In this document: piece by piece, positions 22,661 through 33,142 of the stretch
Layout of the letters: each line of letters begins with the position of its first letter
How positions within the stretch are numbered: the stretch's first letter is position 1
Origin: Begonia masoniana
Taxonomy: Eukaryota > Streptophyta > Magnoliopsida > Cucurbitales > Begoniaceae
Length of the DNA stretch: 64,000 nucleotides
Reading direction: 5' to 3'
Assembly (NCBI GenBank): GCA_022432975.1
Contig: CM039502.1
Coordinates: 18,051,453-18,115,452, forward strand
The notes under the pieces: model-generated
What the model was told of the DNA's origin: nothing
The model's database searches: none
Seen by the model: the letters and a program-made list of their open reading frames with translations, nothing else
Position numbers and translations under genes: made by a program

Positions 22661-22719
22661 GTGACGTTATAGGTGACATTGAGCCAGGTGAGGATGACGT
22701 TCCTCCTCCTGATGTATGA
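22661..22719 (+). other. Putative downstream LTR exon with acidic C-terminal frame
   Basis: After GTAG|, the frame continuing from the mini-exon encodes an acidic Gly/Asp/Glu-rich tail ending in PPPDV and a TGA. In el3, el2 and the 26,253 solo LTR the tail ends EDEIPPPEE with mainly synonymous codon changes, and length differences are multiples of three. The coding status is inferred. Confidence 0.4.
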
Positions 22720-23415
22720 TGCAGTTGATGGAGAATGGCCTGTGGGAGTGTGCTGAGCAGTCGGTGCGTTTTGACCCGTGGGGATGTGTGTGTAAGTATT
22801 TTGGAGGATTTGATGGTAATATAAAATGTATAGTTGAACATATTAGGATGTTTGGATCTGGCTAGACGTTAGGTTCATGTTTTAATAGGTTTTAAACGTT
22901 TTCGGAAACCCGTTTTATAAACTATTTTTGTAATGTTTTATTGGAACTGCTTGGAATTTAAAACAGGAGGATTCGTCGATTTTTAAACGTATCCACGCAG
23001 TTCGTTTTTATGAAAGTTTAACGTAGGCTTAGTTCGTTTAATTAGGGTGCAAAGATGAGAAATGTAATGGGATGAAAATGTATGTAAAAGTTTGAATTTA
23101 CTCTCTAGAATTTCGGATTCCAGAGAGGTAAGTTGTTTGATCGCTGCAGTGATCGATCGCTGGATCGATCGCTGCTCTCCCTCCTCGGCAAAAAGTCGTT
23201 TCTGCCCTCCCTGTTTCTGATTTAATTTTTATTGTTTTCTTAAAATGTTTTAAGTTTTATTTAATTGGTTTTATGTTTGTTTTAAATGGTTTAAAACCTA
23301 GACTTCAATTCGGATTCCGGTTTAAATTCCACTTAAAGTTTATTTAAAGTATAAGGGTAAAAAAAAAACAAATACGTACGGGAAATTGGGTACAGTATTA
23401 GGGTCGTCACATTTA

Positions 23416-23427
23416 TGGTATCAGAGC
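23416..23427 (+). promoter_or_regulatory. Primer-binding site of el1 (tRNA-iMet)
   Basis: TGGTATCAGAGC, four bases after the LTR end. Confidence 0.9.
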
Positions 23428-23574
23428 GCATGGATTTTAAAATCGGTTCTGTAGACTGTTTGACTGCACAGCCACTACGCGGACATCCTTCCTCAACTGT
23501 AAGTACGTTTACTGCTTTGTCTGATCTAGATTTCTTAGAATTGTTTGCTTTGATTTTTTTAGGAGTTATAAAAT

Positions 23575-26252
23575 ATGGTTCGAGGAAAAGATCCTCGGGA
23601 TGACGCGCTTGATCGACTTACGGAATTGCTAGACCGCCAGTCTCAGCACATGGACCGCCAAGCACAACAAATCGAGAGTCTAGTAAATCGAGAGAACAAA
23701 AGAGCCAAGGATCTGGTGGTTCCTAATAACCAGGGTATGAAGAAGTTCCAGAGTCTACGGCCTCCAGTGTTCGATGGCCGATCATCGGATCCAAATATTG
23801 CGGAGGAATGGATTTGGGTGATGGAGGATATGTTGAGTTATGCAGAGGTGGGGAACGGGAGTAAGGTGGCTTATGTTACCTTCCACCTGGCGTTAGACGC
23901 CCGTTTCTGGTGGGATTCGATCAAGACAATGACGGATGTATCAGTTATGACGTGGGAGCGGTTTAAGACCGTGTTCTTCGATAAGTATTTCAGCCGCACA
24001 GTGAGAGTGGCGAAGAGGAATGAGTTTACGCAGCTGAAGCAGACAGGTTCAGTTGCTGAGTATATTCGAAAAATTCGAGGCCTTATCGCGATTTGCTCCA
24101 CGCCTTGTCAGCGACAATGAGGAGAAGGTGCACCAGTTTATAGAGGGACTTAATCCAGAGATTCGGATGCACGTTGTTGTCTCAGGTATTATTGATGTGC
24201 CCTATTCTGACGTCACAGCTAGAGCTATGGATATTGAGGCTGCCAGAGCCACTTGTGTTAGAGCGAGGGAGCCAGCTAAAGGCTTCTTCTGTTAGATCCG
24301 ACCTCAGTCGTAGAACCGAGGTTGGCAGCCTAGAGTACAGCCCCAGCAGCAGCAGAGGGGTGTGAAGAGACCTCTTGAGGGAGGTAATGATCGGGGTAAG
24401 GGGAAGCAAGTACAGGGGGCTTCTCAGATGCCATAGTGCCCCAGGTGCCAGAAGGAGCATAGTGGTAAGTGCCGCGTTGGCACTAACCAGTGTTTTAGAT
24501 GTGGGGAGATTGGCCATTACGTCAAGGATTGCCCGAAGCCTGGCCGAGATATGTCAGGCGGTGATCAGAGGAGAGTTATGCCGAGGATCTTTGCATTTAT
24601 TGAGCCTGGCGATGTAGACGACGAGGCTCAGCCCTCTGTGTTTGCAGGTACTATTCTGATTACGGGCACCGCTGTTTTTACTTTGATGGATACGGGAGCT
24701 ACGCACTCCTTCATATCGACTGCATGCATGACTAGATTGGTATTAGAGTCTGAGTTAGCAGGGGTCGAGTATAGAGTGATGCTGCCTTCAGGAGAGCTTA
24801 TGCAGTCAGAACGTATTCTCCAGGGCAACGTCATCTCAGTGGGGGATATTACCCTTTATGCTCGTTTGATAGTTATGAGCATAGAGCGGTATGATCTTAT
24901 CTTAGGGATGGACTGGCTTGCACAGCACTTCGCCACCATCGATTGTCGATCCGGGATTGTGACCTTCCGACCCCCGGGTAAAGCCGAGTTTTCTTATCAG
25001 GCGATGAGCAGGTTGAGCGGATCGCCTATTTCTTATTCCATGAAGGTCAACGAGCAGTTTAAAGGTGCGTGCTCTATTTATTTGGCCTCAGTATTTGATG
25101 TTCAGTTGCTCAGCGGAGTAAAGCCGAGCGACATTCCTATAGTCAGAGAGTTCTCTGAAATATTCCTTGATGATCTTTCCGGACTACCGCCAGACCGGGA
25201 GATTGAGTTTACTATTGATGTCTATCCAAATACTGCACCAAGGTTTAAAAACCTGTATCTGTTGACACCAGCTGAGTTGAGAGAGTTGAGGACTCAGCTT
25301 GACGAGTTGTTAGAGAAGGGATTTATTCGACCCAGTGTTTCGCCTTGGGGTATGCCCATTCTGTTTGTCAAGAAGAAAGACGGGACCCTCAGGATGTGCA
25401 TCGATTACAGAGAGTTGAACAAATTGACGGTGAAGAATAAATATCTGTTACCCCGGATCGATGACTTGTTTGATCAGCTACAGGGTGCCCGAGTATTTTC
25501 CAAGATTGACCTACGCTCGGGTTATTATCAGCTGAAGGTCCGGAGAGAGGATATTCAAAAAACGGCATTCAGAACGAGGTATAGTCATTATGAGTTCCTT
25601 GTCATGTCTTTTGGACTTACTAATGCCCCCGCAGCGTTTATGGATTTGATGAACCGTGTCTTCAAGGAGTATCTGGACAAGTTCATGGTGGTTTTCATCG
25701 ACGACATCCTGATTTATTCTAAGACGAAGGAAGAGCACGAGGAACATCTGCGGATTGTTTTAAAGATTCTGAGTCAACGCCAGCTGTATCCAAAGTTTTC
25801 GAAGTGCGAGTTTTGGCTAGACAGAGTGAGCTTCCTTGGCCATATTGTATCGCAGGATGGAGTTTCTGTGGATCCGAGCAAAATTCAGGTGGTCAGAGAT
25901 TGGCCACAGCCGAAGAACGTACGTGAGGTGCGTGGATTTCTCAGATTAGCTGGTTATTACCGGAAGTTTATAGAGGGATTTTCGAAGATCGTCCTTCCTC
26001 TTTCACGATTGACTCAGAAGAACGAGAGATTTATATGGTCGGCTGCTTGTGACAGCAGTTTTATGGAGTTAAAGCAGAGATTGACCACCGCTCCAGTATT
26101 GGCGCTACCTGTTGAAGGTGACAAGTTTAGTATTTATTGTGATGCGTCTGGAGTTGGACTCGGTTGTTTATTGATGCAGGAGGGGAGAGTTATTGCTTAT
26201 GCTTCTCGGCAGCTGAAGCCGTACGAGAAGAATTACCCTACGCACGACCTTG
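23575..26252 (+). pseudogene. el1 gag-PR-RT and start of RNase H, inactivated
   Basis: ATG at 23,575 opens a gag with an N-terminal Gln-rich coiled coil and the WWDS region. An extra A in the A-run near 24,070 shifts the frame. The next frame has TAG stops at 24,293, 24,311 and 24,434, then is open to the insertion point. The CCHC knuckle is at about 24,491-24,532, the protease DTGA at 24,688-24,699, RT across about 25,280-25,800 with FIDD near 25,693, and RNase H starts with YCDASG near 26,137. The reading stops at 26,252, where the CCTTG duplication marks entry of the solo LTR. The coding region resumes at 31,323. Confidence 0.9.
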
Positions 26253-27749
26253 TGTAATACCCGACTTTACGAGATGTTAATATTTTAATATATTATGGCA
26301 GTGTCGTAAATATGTCAAATCAAGTCCGTTTTTGCGAAAAGAGAGCTTTATTACAATCCTTGCGATTAATGGAAATTTTAAGGAATTTACGAGAATTTTC
26401 GGAGTAATAACGCTATATTTCGAGTAATTAAGCTTCTCGTGATATAAAGAACGTTTAGTAAAAATAGTAAACGATGTCCGATTTGCGAACGGACAGTTTT
26501 AATAAATCCCAAATAATAAGTTGGACCTATTGGTGAAATAAGGAAGTTTGGTGAAACCGAATAGCTAGTTAATTAACGAAACGAATGACGAAATCAATAT
26601 AAAAACAATACAAGGGCAAAATGGTCTTTTGCCAAGTCAAAAATTATAAAATAACCTAAACTATTCTTCTTCTTCATTTCTCCTTTGCCGAGTGAAAAAC
26701 CAGAGAGCGAAGCTCTCTCTGCCAGCCGACGACGATTCAACATCCGACCTCCGATTCGCGCTCCGATCGTCTCGTTTTCTTTACGTTTTCTCCTCCAATC
26801 GACGCTCTAGGTATGAATCTATGATCTTAGAGTGTTAGTTTTTGGTTTTTGCGAAGTTTAACGGATAGGGTTTACGATTAGGGTTTCGTCAAAAATGCGA
26901 ATTATTGTTCGAAATCGATAGGTTGTCGTAGTTTATGGACGTATTGAACGTAAGGGACGTTATTGGATGATTTTATACCGATTTGTGTGAAATGTTAAAA
27001 TTGGAGAATTTAGGGATTTTTGGGAAAAACTCGTAATTGGGATTCGAGGTGCCGAGCGCGTAGTTGCTCGAGGGAATAGCTCGATGAATTGGATTAGAGC
27101 TTTAGGAAATTTCTTAGTTAAGGATTTTGTTAGTTTAGTCCATTAAATTGTTTTAAGCTCGTTTTAACGACAATTTGGTGAAACTGCTTAGGTGAACAAC
27201 GCTCGTGGACGGAGCTTGAGCTGCAACGGACACGAGGTAAGTTCTCGTGATCTTCTCTGGCCGATTGGCCTACACCGTACGTCGAAGTTGTCTCGAGGAG
27301 TTTTGGAGATGCGTTTGTTTAAATTGTTTTGGTTGGGTAGTTAGGTTAGTCGTTTATAGATTATGTTTGTTTATATTCTTGATGGTACACATGCTGGTTG
27401 TCTACTTTGTGCATTTGACTGCTCATGCATCGCATCTGTTAAAGCATCTGTTTATAAGAACGAACGAAATGAATCTACGTAATCTGTTATCTGGTCACGG
27501 CGAGGTGGTTTAGACCTCGGTGACATTCTGTCTGCGACCTAATTAAAAAGTAAAATGAACCAACAAAATCTACATAATCTGTTATCTGGTCACGGCGAGG
27601 TGGGTTTAGGCCTCGGTGACAATCTGTCTGCGACGTAATGAATCTGAATCTGAATCTGTTATCTGCATGAATCTGAATCTGAATCTGTTATCTGCATGTT
27701 TTATGAAAGACATACGCATCTGCACGCATGTACATTTACTAGAGCTTGC

Positions 27750-27765
27750 TGAGATTTTTATCTCA
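27750..27765 (+). promoter_or_regulatory. Conserved hairpin upstream of the LTR acceptor
   Basis: TGAGAT-TTTT-ATCTCA, the same as in el2 and el3 (16,255-16,270), followed about 20 nt later by GTGTAG|G. Confidence 0.55.
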
Positions 27766-28319
27766 TAGTTTGTCTGTATGGTGTAGGCGACATTGAGGCA
27801 GGTGAGGATGAGATCCCTCCACCTGAGGAATGAGGCAGTTGACGGAGGATGGCCTGCGGTGGTGTGCTGGCGCAGTCGATGCTTGACCTGACCCGTGGGG
27901 AAGTATGTATAGGTTTTGGGGTTTTTGGGATGATGGTTATATAGACATTCTAGGATGCTTGGTTCTGGTAGTTGATAGGTTTACGTTTTGAGGTTTTAAA
28001 CATTTTGAAAACTTATTTTTATAAACTGCTTGGACGTTTTAAATCAGGAGGAAAAGTATAGTTTTAAATGTATCCACGCAGTTTGATTTATGAAATTCGG
28101 TTATGCGTTTCAAGTATTTTGAGTCGGTTTTGGGTTGGCAACAGAGAGGATGTATGTATTTTGGAGTTTAATGTTAATGTGAAGTGTGTGGTGTACAGGG
28201 TATTTCAAGGGAAAGGGAGGTATTTGATGTTTTGCTCTCTGGAATTTCGGATTCTAGAGAGCACTTGTAAGATTAACGAAATAGAAAGATGAGAGAAAGG
28301 AGGAGATTTGGCACTGTCG

Positions 28320-28425
28320 ACGAGCGATCGCTGCAAGGTGCAGCGATCGATCGCTGCGATTGCTGCATGTGCAGCGATCGAGCGCTGCAATCGATCGCTG
28401 ATGCAGCGATCGATCGCTGCTCTCC
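28320..28425. repeat. GATCGATC palindrome array
   Basis: GCAGCGATCGATCGCTGC units, a shorter version of the array at 35,215-35,490, next to a CTCTCTGGAA...AGAGAG hairpin at about 28,235-28,261. Overlapping ORFs on both strands come from the repeat. Confidence 0.75.
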
Positions 28426-29135
28426 CTCCTCGGGAGAAAGCCGATTCTGCCCTCCCGATTCTGATTTAATTTTAAATTGTTTTTGTAACACCCCACAACT
28501 TCAACCAGGTGACTTCCTAAACTGTATTAACGGTCACGAATATTCAATCTTCACGGTTTAGGGTTTCATACAAAGCTTAATTAATTACATGTGGATCTAA
28601 ACTAGGTTGAGTGGCAAAATTGTAATAATGGAGGATTGAGGCCAGTATTTAAAGAAAAATGAAAGGATTCAAACCTCATTTAAACCACTGTAGCCGACAT
28701 CCAAAATTCCAGGCGATTTCTTCTCTCCCAAGCTCTTGCTCTCTGTCAGCTGGAAATCCCTCCTTCGAAGATCGGTTTCCTTGCTGCTTCTCGGCTACTT
28801 TGTGCTCGAGGTACGAGTTTGACAATGTAACTATCTTTCAGTCGTTAAGCTCTGTTTCAGCTATGTGTTGAGGTTCTGGATTCTTCAATGGCCGAGTATT
28901 AGTAAGGATATTTAAAATCTGAATGTAGTAATGTCATTCCGAATCGATTTTGGACATTAAACAAACAACCCTGAGATATCGCTTATCGAATCTGTCTGTT
29001 CTGGGTTTTGGGTTTCAAACTGCATAGAGAACTATACTAAGGATTCGGGAGTGACTATAGCTATTAGATCCTAGGATGACTTGTGATTAGTGCTAATAGG
29101 ATTTTGTTTTAACTACTGCAATGTAAATGTTTTAG

Positions 29136-29182
29136 GTGAGGAAGTTGGAAGAGAAAGGAGCTCAAATTGCTAAGGAGACCAG
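29136..29182 (+). other. Putative LTR mini-exon (28,484 solo LTR)
   Basis: 47 nt between TTTAG| and |GTAAGT. In the frame entering the next putative exon it reads GSW, a basic stretch, then ELAGED and a stop, which resembles the chromovirus LTR frame in its Ser-Trp, Leu-rich and acidic parts. It has no ATG. Confidence 0.4.
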
Positions 29183-29836
29183 GTAAGTGAATGTACAGGT
29201 TTCTTGGTCATTAGGACCCTACATCAAAGGATGCTAGGTAGAAACTCATATGATGAATAGAAGTTTCCCTTATGTTACTGTCTATTGTTTATGCTGATGA
29301 TTAGCTCAGTGGTAAAGTTTCATGTCGAATGGTACTTAGTTCTGTAGCTTGATGATTTAAGAATTTTCATGTTCATGCATCATGAATGTTTTATGCATAT
29401 GAAAATGTTTTAAGAGTATGTCTTCGCATGAACAAGATAAGAGTATAAAACTTATGCAACGTGAATTAAGAGAGGGTTGGGGACGGTTTGGCGTATGTCA
29501 CTGTCCAAAAAAAGGACCATGATACGACCCGCAAGGGAACTATGTGCACTCTCACTGTCAAACCCCCTTTACCGGCACAAATCCCCTCTTAATCCACACA
29601 ACTTAAACGAAGAATATGATCAATGACTATGAATGAAGCATATGATCAATGACTACGAATGATGAATATGATCAATGACTATGATTGATGAATATGATCC
29701 ATGACTATGAATGATGAATATGGTCCATGACTATGAACGATGATTACGAGCAAAGATATGAATAAGAAAAGACTTATGAGCATGTGATTTCCCAAATTAT
29801 TCATTCATGCATCCATGTTAGTGTTGCATTCCTTAC

Positions 29837-29851
29837 TAAGCATTAGGCTTA
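29837..29851 (+). promoter_or_regulatory. Conserved hairpin upstream of the LTR acceptor
   Basis: TAAGC-ATTAG-GCTTA, overlapping TTACTAAG, which is close to the classic branch-site consensus, 21 nt before GATGTAG|GTG. Confidence 0.6.
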
Positions 29852-30279
29852 TAGTTAAACCTTATGATGTAGGTGAAGAGTTAGCAGGTGAGGATTCCTA
29901 GTCCAGAGATGATGTTTAAAGCTGGTTGCCGGAGGATGCTCAGTATGACAGTGCAAGGCTGGGCAGGCGACTAAGACCCCTGGTTATGCTCATAGTATGC
30001 TGGTGAAGTTTATGATAAACAGATGTCTAAGAAAAATAGAATTTCTTATAACCATGAGATTTAGATTTGAATGATTTGACTTAAGAGTATGATGATGATT
30101 TTAAAGATTATTGAATGGGTTGTTTTGCTTAAGCCTTCTGCTATGCGTATTTTGGACGAGTTTATGATTCTTACTCCTTGAGGTTTATAGTTACTAAGAT
30201 AAGATTTGGGTGAGTTGTGGTATTTTCTATTGGATGAAGTTGCTAGATGATTATAGTGTTTTCTGCTGTGTGACAGAAG

Positions 30280-30990
30280 CTGGATAAAGTAATCATCCGG
30301 CTGACGTCATCGGCAGATGTAGAGTGTTTAAGTTACCGGATGATGTAAGTGTTATTCCATCGCCCAGTGACCGGTAGATGTAGAGTGTTTAAGCCATCGG
30401 ATGATGAAAGTGCTATTTTGTCGTCTAGCAATCGGCAGATGTAGAGTATTTAAGTTACCGGATGATGAAAGTGCTATTTTGTCATCTAACGATCGGCAGA
30501 TGTAGAGTATTTAAGTTACCGGATGATGAAAGTGCTATTTTGTCGTCTAGCGATCGGCAGATGTAGAGTATTTAAGTTACTGGATGATGTAAGTGCTATT
30601 TTGTCGTCTAGCGATCGGTAGATGTAGAGCGTTTAAGCCATTGGATGATGAGAGTGTTATTTTGTCATCTAGTGATCGGCAGATGTAGTGTAATGAAGTC
30701 ACCGGATGATGACGATGTTATTTGTCGTTTAGTGACCGAGTCGTGTTTTAATTATTCACGTGAGAAGCACATGTTCACCGGATGATGTCCCCTTATTTCA
30801 CCGGATGATCTAAAGAGTCTCTTTACCGGATGATATAAACATGGTTTTGTCGTCTAGTGACCGGTAGATGTTGTTTTATTCCTCAATCGGCAGGTGCAGT
30901 CTAAAGGTTTAAGTTTCCCTTCACCAGCCGATACACATTGCACTGCCCGCCGGCAGATGCGTAAAGTATTCCTTTGCCGAATGATGTCTA
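30280..30990 (+). repeat. Tandem array of ~60-bp CCGGATGATG units
   Basis: At least eight units alternating ACCGGATGATG and GATCGGCAGATGTAGAG, with TTTGTCGTCTAG between. The first unit holds TGACGTCA. It resembles the arrays at 1-260 and (reverse strand) 18,430-18,760. No coding function is evident. Confidence 0.8.
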
Positions 30991-31322
30991 GTGAATTATG
31001 TACGACATTTTGAGTTAAATTATGTTTCAAAAAAAAATATATTACCGAAAATGAGTAGAGTGTGAGTAATAAGAATTAAATGATTAAGAAAGATATGGTT
31101 TATGTGACGACCCCTCTGGGGTTGTTACAGTTTTGTTAAATGTTTTAAGTTTTTATTTAATTAGTTTTATGTTTGTTTTAAAAGGTTTAAAGGTTAGATT
31201 TCAATTCCGATTTCGATTCTGATTTCGATTTCGGTTTAGGTTCCGCTTAGAGTTTATTTAAAGTATAGAGATAATAAAAAAAATATATACGGGAAATTGG
31301 GTACAGTATTAGGGTCGTCACA

Positions 31323-33102
31323 CCTTGAGTTAGCAGCTGTGGTCTTCGCACTGAAGATATGGAGACATTATTTATATGGACAGCAGTGCGAGATATTTTC
31401 CGACCACAAGAGCTTGAAGTATTTATTTACGCAGAAGGAGCTAAATATGCGACAGAGACGGTGGCTTGAGTTTGTCAAAGATTATGATTTTGATATCAAG
31501 TACCATCCAGGAAAGGCGAACAAGGTTGCTGATGCTTTGAGTAGAGTGCCTTCTACGAGTCAACCTTCACTAGCAGCGATGTCAGTCACGCTGCGGTCTG
31601 AGATTGAGAGGTTCGATGTGGAGATAGTGGCAGAGTTGTCCAGTATGCTCATCAACATTTCTCTCAGGCCGACCATTCTGGATAGGATACGCGAAGCTCA
31701 GCAGAATGATACGGAGTGTGAGGAGCTTCGATCGAGTATGACGTTGGGTGACTCGTCGGATTTTCACTTATCAGATGATGGTATTCTGAAGTTCAGGCAT
31801 AGGTGGTACGTGCCAAACGACGAGGATCTGAAGAAGGAGATATTGGCCGAGGCACATTCTTCGGCTTATTCTGTGCACCCGGGAAGTACTAAGATGTACC
31901 GAGATTTAAAGCAACATTTCTGGTGGCCGAACATGAAGAGAGAGGTTGCCAAGTACGTTAAAACCTGTTTAGTCTGTCAGCAGGTAAAGGCAGAGCACCA
32001 GAGACCAGCCGGAACATTATTGCCACTGCCGATTCCGGAGTGGAAGTGGGAGCAGTTCTCCATGGATTTCATTGTGGGGCTTCCGAGGACGACGAAGGGC
32101 CATGACGGCATATGGGTTATCGTGGACCGATTGACAAAGTCGGCTCACTTCTTATCTGTGAAGATGGCGTCTTCTATGGATCAGCTCGCTAAGCTCTATG
32201 TGCAGGAGATTGTTAGGCTTCACGGTGTGCCAGTTTTGATTGTCTCAGACAGAGATCCGAGATTTACATCGAAGTTCTGAAAGAGTCTGCACAAAGCTAT
32301 GGGGACTCAGCTTAGTTTCAGCACGACATTTCATCCTCGGACTGATGGTCATACAGAGAGGACGAATCAGATTCTTGAGGATATGCTCAAAGCTTGTGTG
32401 CTGGAGTTTCAGGGATCGTGGAGCAGGTATTTGCCACTGATCGAGTTCTCTTATAATAACAACTTCCAGGCTACCATTGGCATGGCTCCGTATGAGGCGC
32501 TATATGGTCGGAAGTGTAGGTCTCCGTTATATTGGGACGAGGTTGGCGAGGCCAGCATCGTCGGTCCAGAGATTCTACAGCAAACGGCAGAGAAGATTGC
32601 CGTTATCAGACAGCGTATTGAGATAGCTCAGAGCCGACAGAAGAGCTATGCTGACACTAGATGGAGAGAGCTGGAGTTTGACGAAGGTGACGAGGTTTAT
32701 CTTAAAGTTTCTCCGTTTAAAGGCGTTACGAGATTTGGAAGGAGAGGCAAGTTAAACCCTCGATATGTGGGGCCCTTTCCTATTCTGAAGAAGATCGGGA
32801 AGTTGGCGTACAGACTACAGCTTCCGGCTGCTATGGAGGGTATCCACGATGTATTTCACGTATCTATGCTTCGGAGATGTTTGCGCGATCCGTCGTATGT
32901 TGTGGAGGCTAGAGAGATCAAGGTACAGCCTACCTTGACTTATGAGGAGAGGCCGGTACGTATTTTGGAGTCTTCCATCAAGGTATTGGGCAACAAAGAG
33001 ATTCCGCTAGTCAAAGTCCTATGGCGGAACCACGAGGTGGAAGAGACTACTTGGGAGCGACAGCAGGATATGATGGCTAAGTATCCTGAGTTGTTTGTAT
33101 GA
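31323..33102 (+). pseudogene. el1 RNase H remainder, integrase and chromodomain
   Basis: Coding sequence resumes in frame at the second CCTTG copy. RNase H finishes at about 31,500. The integrase zinc region (His-His-Cys-Cys) is at about 31,870-32,000 and the catalytic core begins near 32,060. A TGA at 32,278-32,280 replaces a Trp codon that is intact in el2 (TGG to TGA). After it the frame is open to TGA at 33,100-33,102 and includes the integrase C-terminal domain and a chromodomain at about 32,940-33,095. An ATG in the LTR at 31,297 is not a genuine start. Confidence 0.9.
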
Positions 33103-33130
33103 TTTAATTTTGTGGACAAAATTCTAAATA

Positions 33131-33142
33131 AGGTGGGTGGAA
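33131..33142 (+). promoter_or_regulatory. Polypurine tract of el1
   Basis: AGGTGGGTGGAA directly before the 3' LTR. Confidence 0.85.

Larger units (their letters stand above)
21072..23411 (+). repeat. 5' LTR of el1
   Basis: 2,340 bp, TGTAATACCCGG...GGGTCGTCACA. Landmarks in order: TATA-like box 21,464-21,473; first donor position at about 21,640 (GT mutated to AT here but intact at 33,711 in the 3' LTR); mini-exon 22,017-22,061; hairpin 22,625-22,639; acceptor 22,660/22,661; acidic frame with stop 22,717-22,719; a CTCT...AGAG hairpin near 23,101-23,127; a short GATCGATC array at 23,140-23,180. Confidence 0.92.
28484..31129 (+). mobile_element. Solo LTR nested in a solo LTR
   Basis: A 2,646-bp LTR, TGTAACACCCC...GGTTGTTACA, flanked by GTTTT at 28,479-28,483 and 31,130-31,134. 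Family related to 18,077-20,229. TATA-like TATTTAAAG at 28,646; donor GAG|GTACGA at 28,810/28,811; mini-exon 29,136-29,182 (47 nt); hairpin 29,837-29,851; acceptor 29,872/29,873; short acidic frame ending at TAG 29,899-29,901. The 3' third is a tandem array of ~60-bp units around ACCGGATGATG (30,280-30,870). Confidence 0.9.
26253..31322 (+). mobile_element. Solo chromovirus LTR inside el1 RNase H
   Basis: LTR from TGTAATACCCGA at 26,253 to GGGTCGTCACA at 31,322, with CCTTG duplicated at 26,248-26,252 and 31,323-31,327. After removing the nested solo LTR at 28,484-31,129 and one GTTTT copy, about 2.4 kb remains, a normal length for this family. Landmarks: mini-exon 27,192-27,236, hairpin 27,750-27,765, acceptor 27,786/27,787, acidic frame ending at TGA 27,831-27,833. 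It also has a local duplication near 27,470-27,700 (TAATCTGTTATCTGGTCACG) and a GATCGATC array at 28,320-28,425. It arose by LTR-LTR recombination that removed an internal region. Confidence 0.9.

Noticed and set aside
30280..30990. Hammerhead ribozyme or retrozyme in the CTGATG/GGATGATG repeats
   Set aside because: I could not find the CTGANGA and GAAA core boxes with matching stems.
31297..31322. Start codon for the integrase frame at 31,297
   Set aside because: It lies in the solo LTR tail; the coding sequence belongs to interrupted el1 gag-pol.
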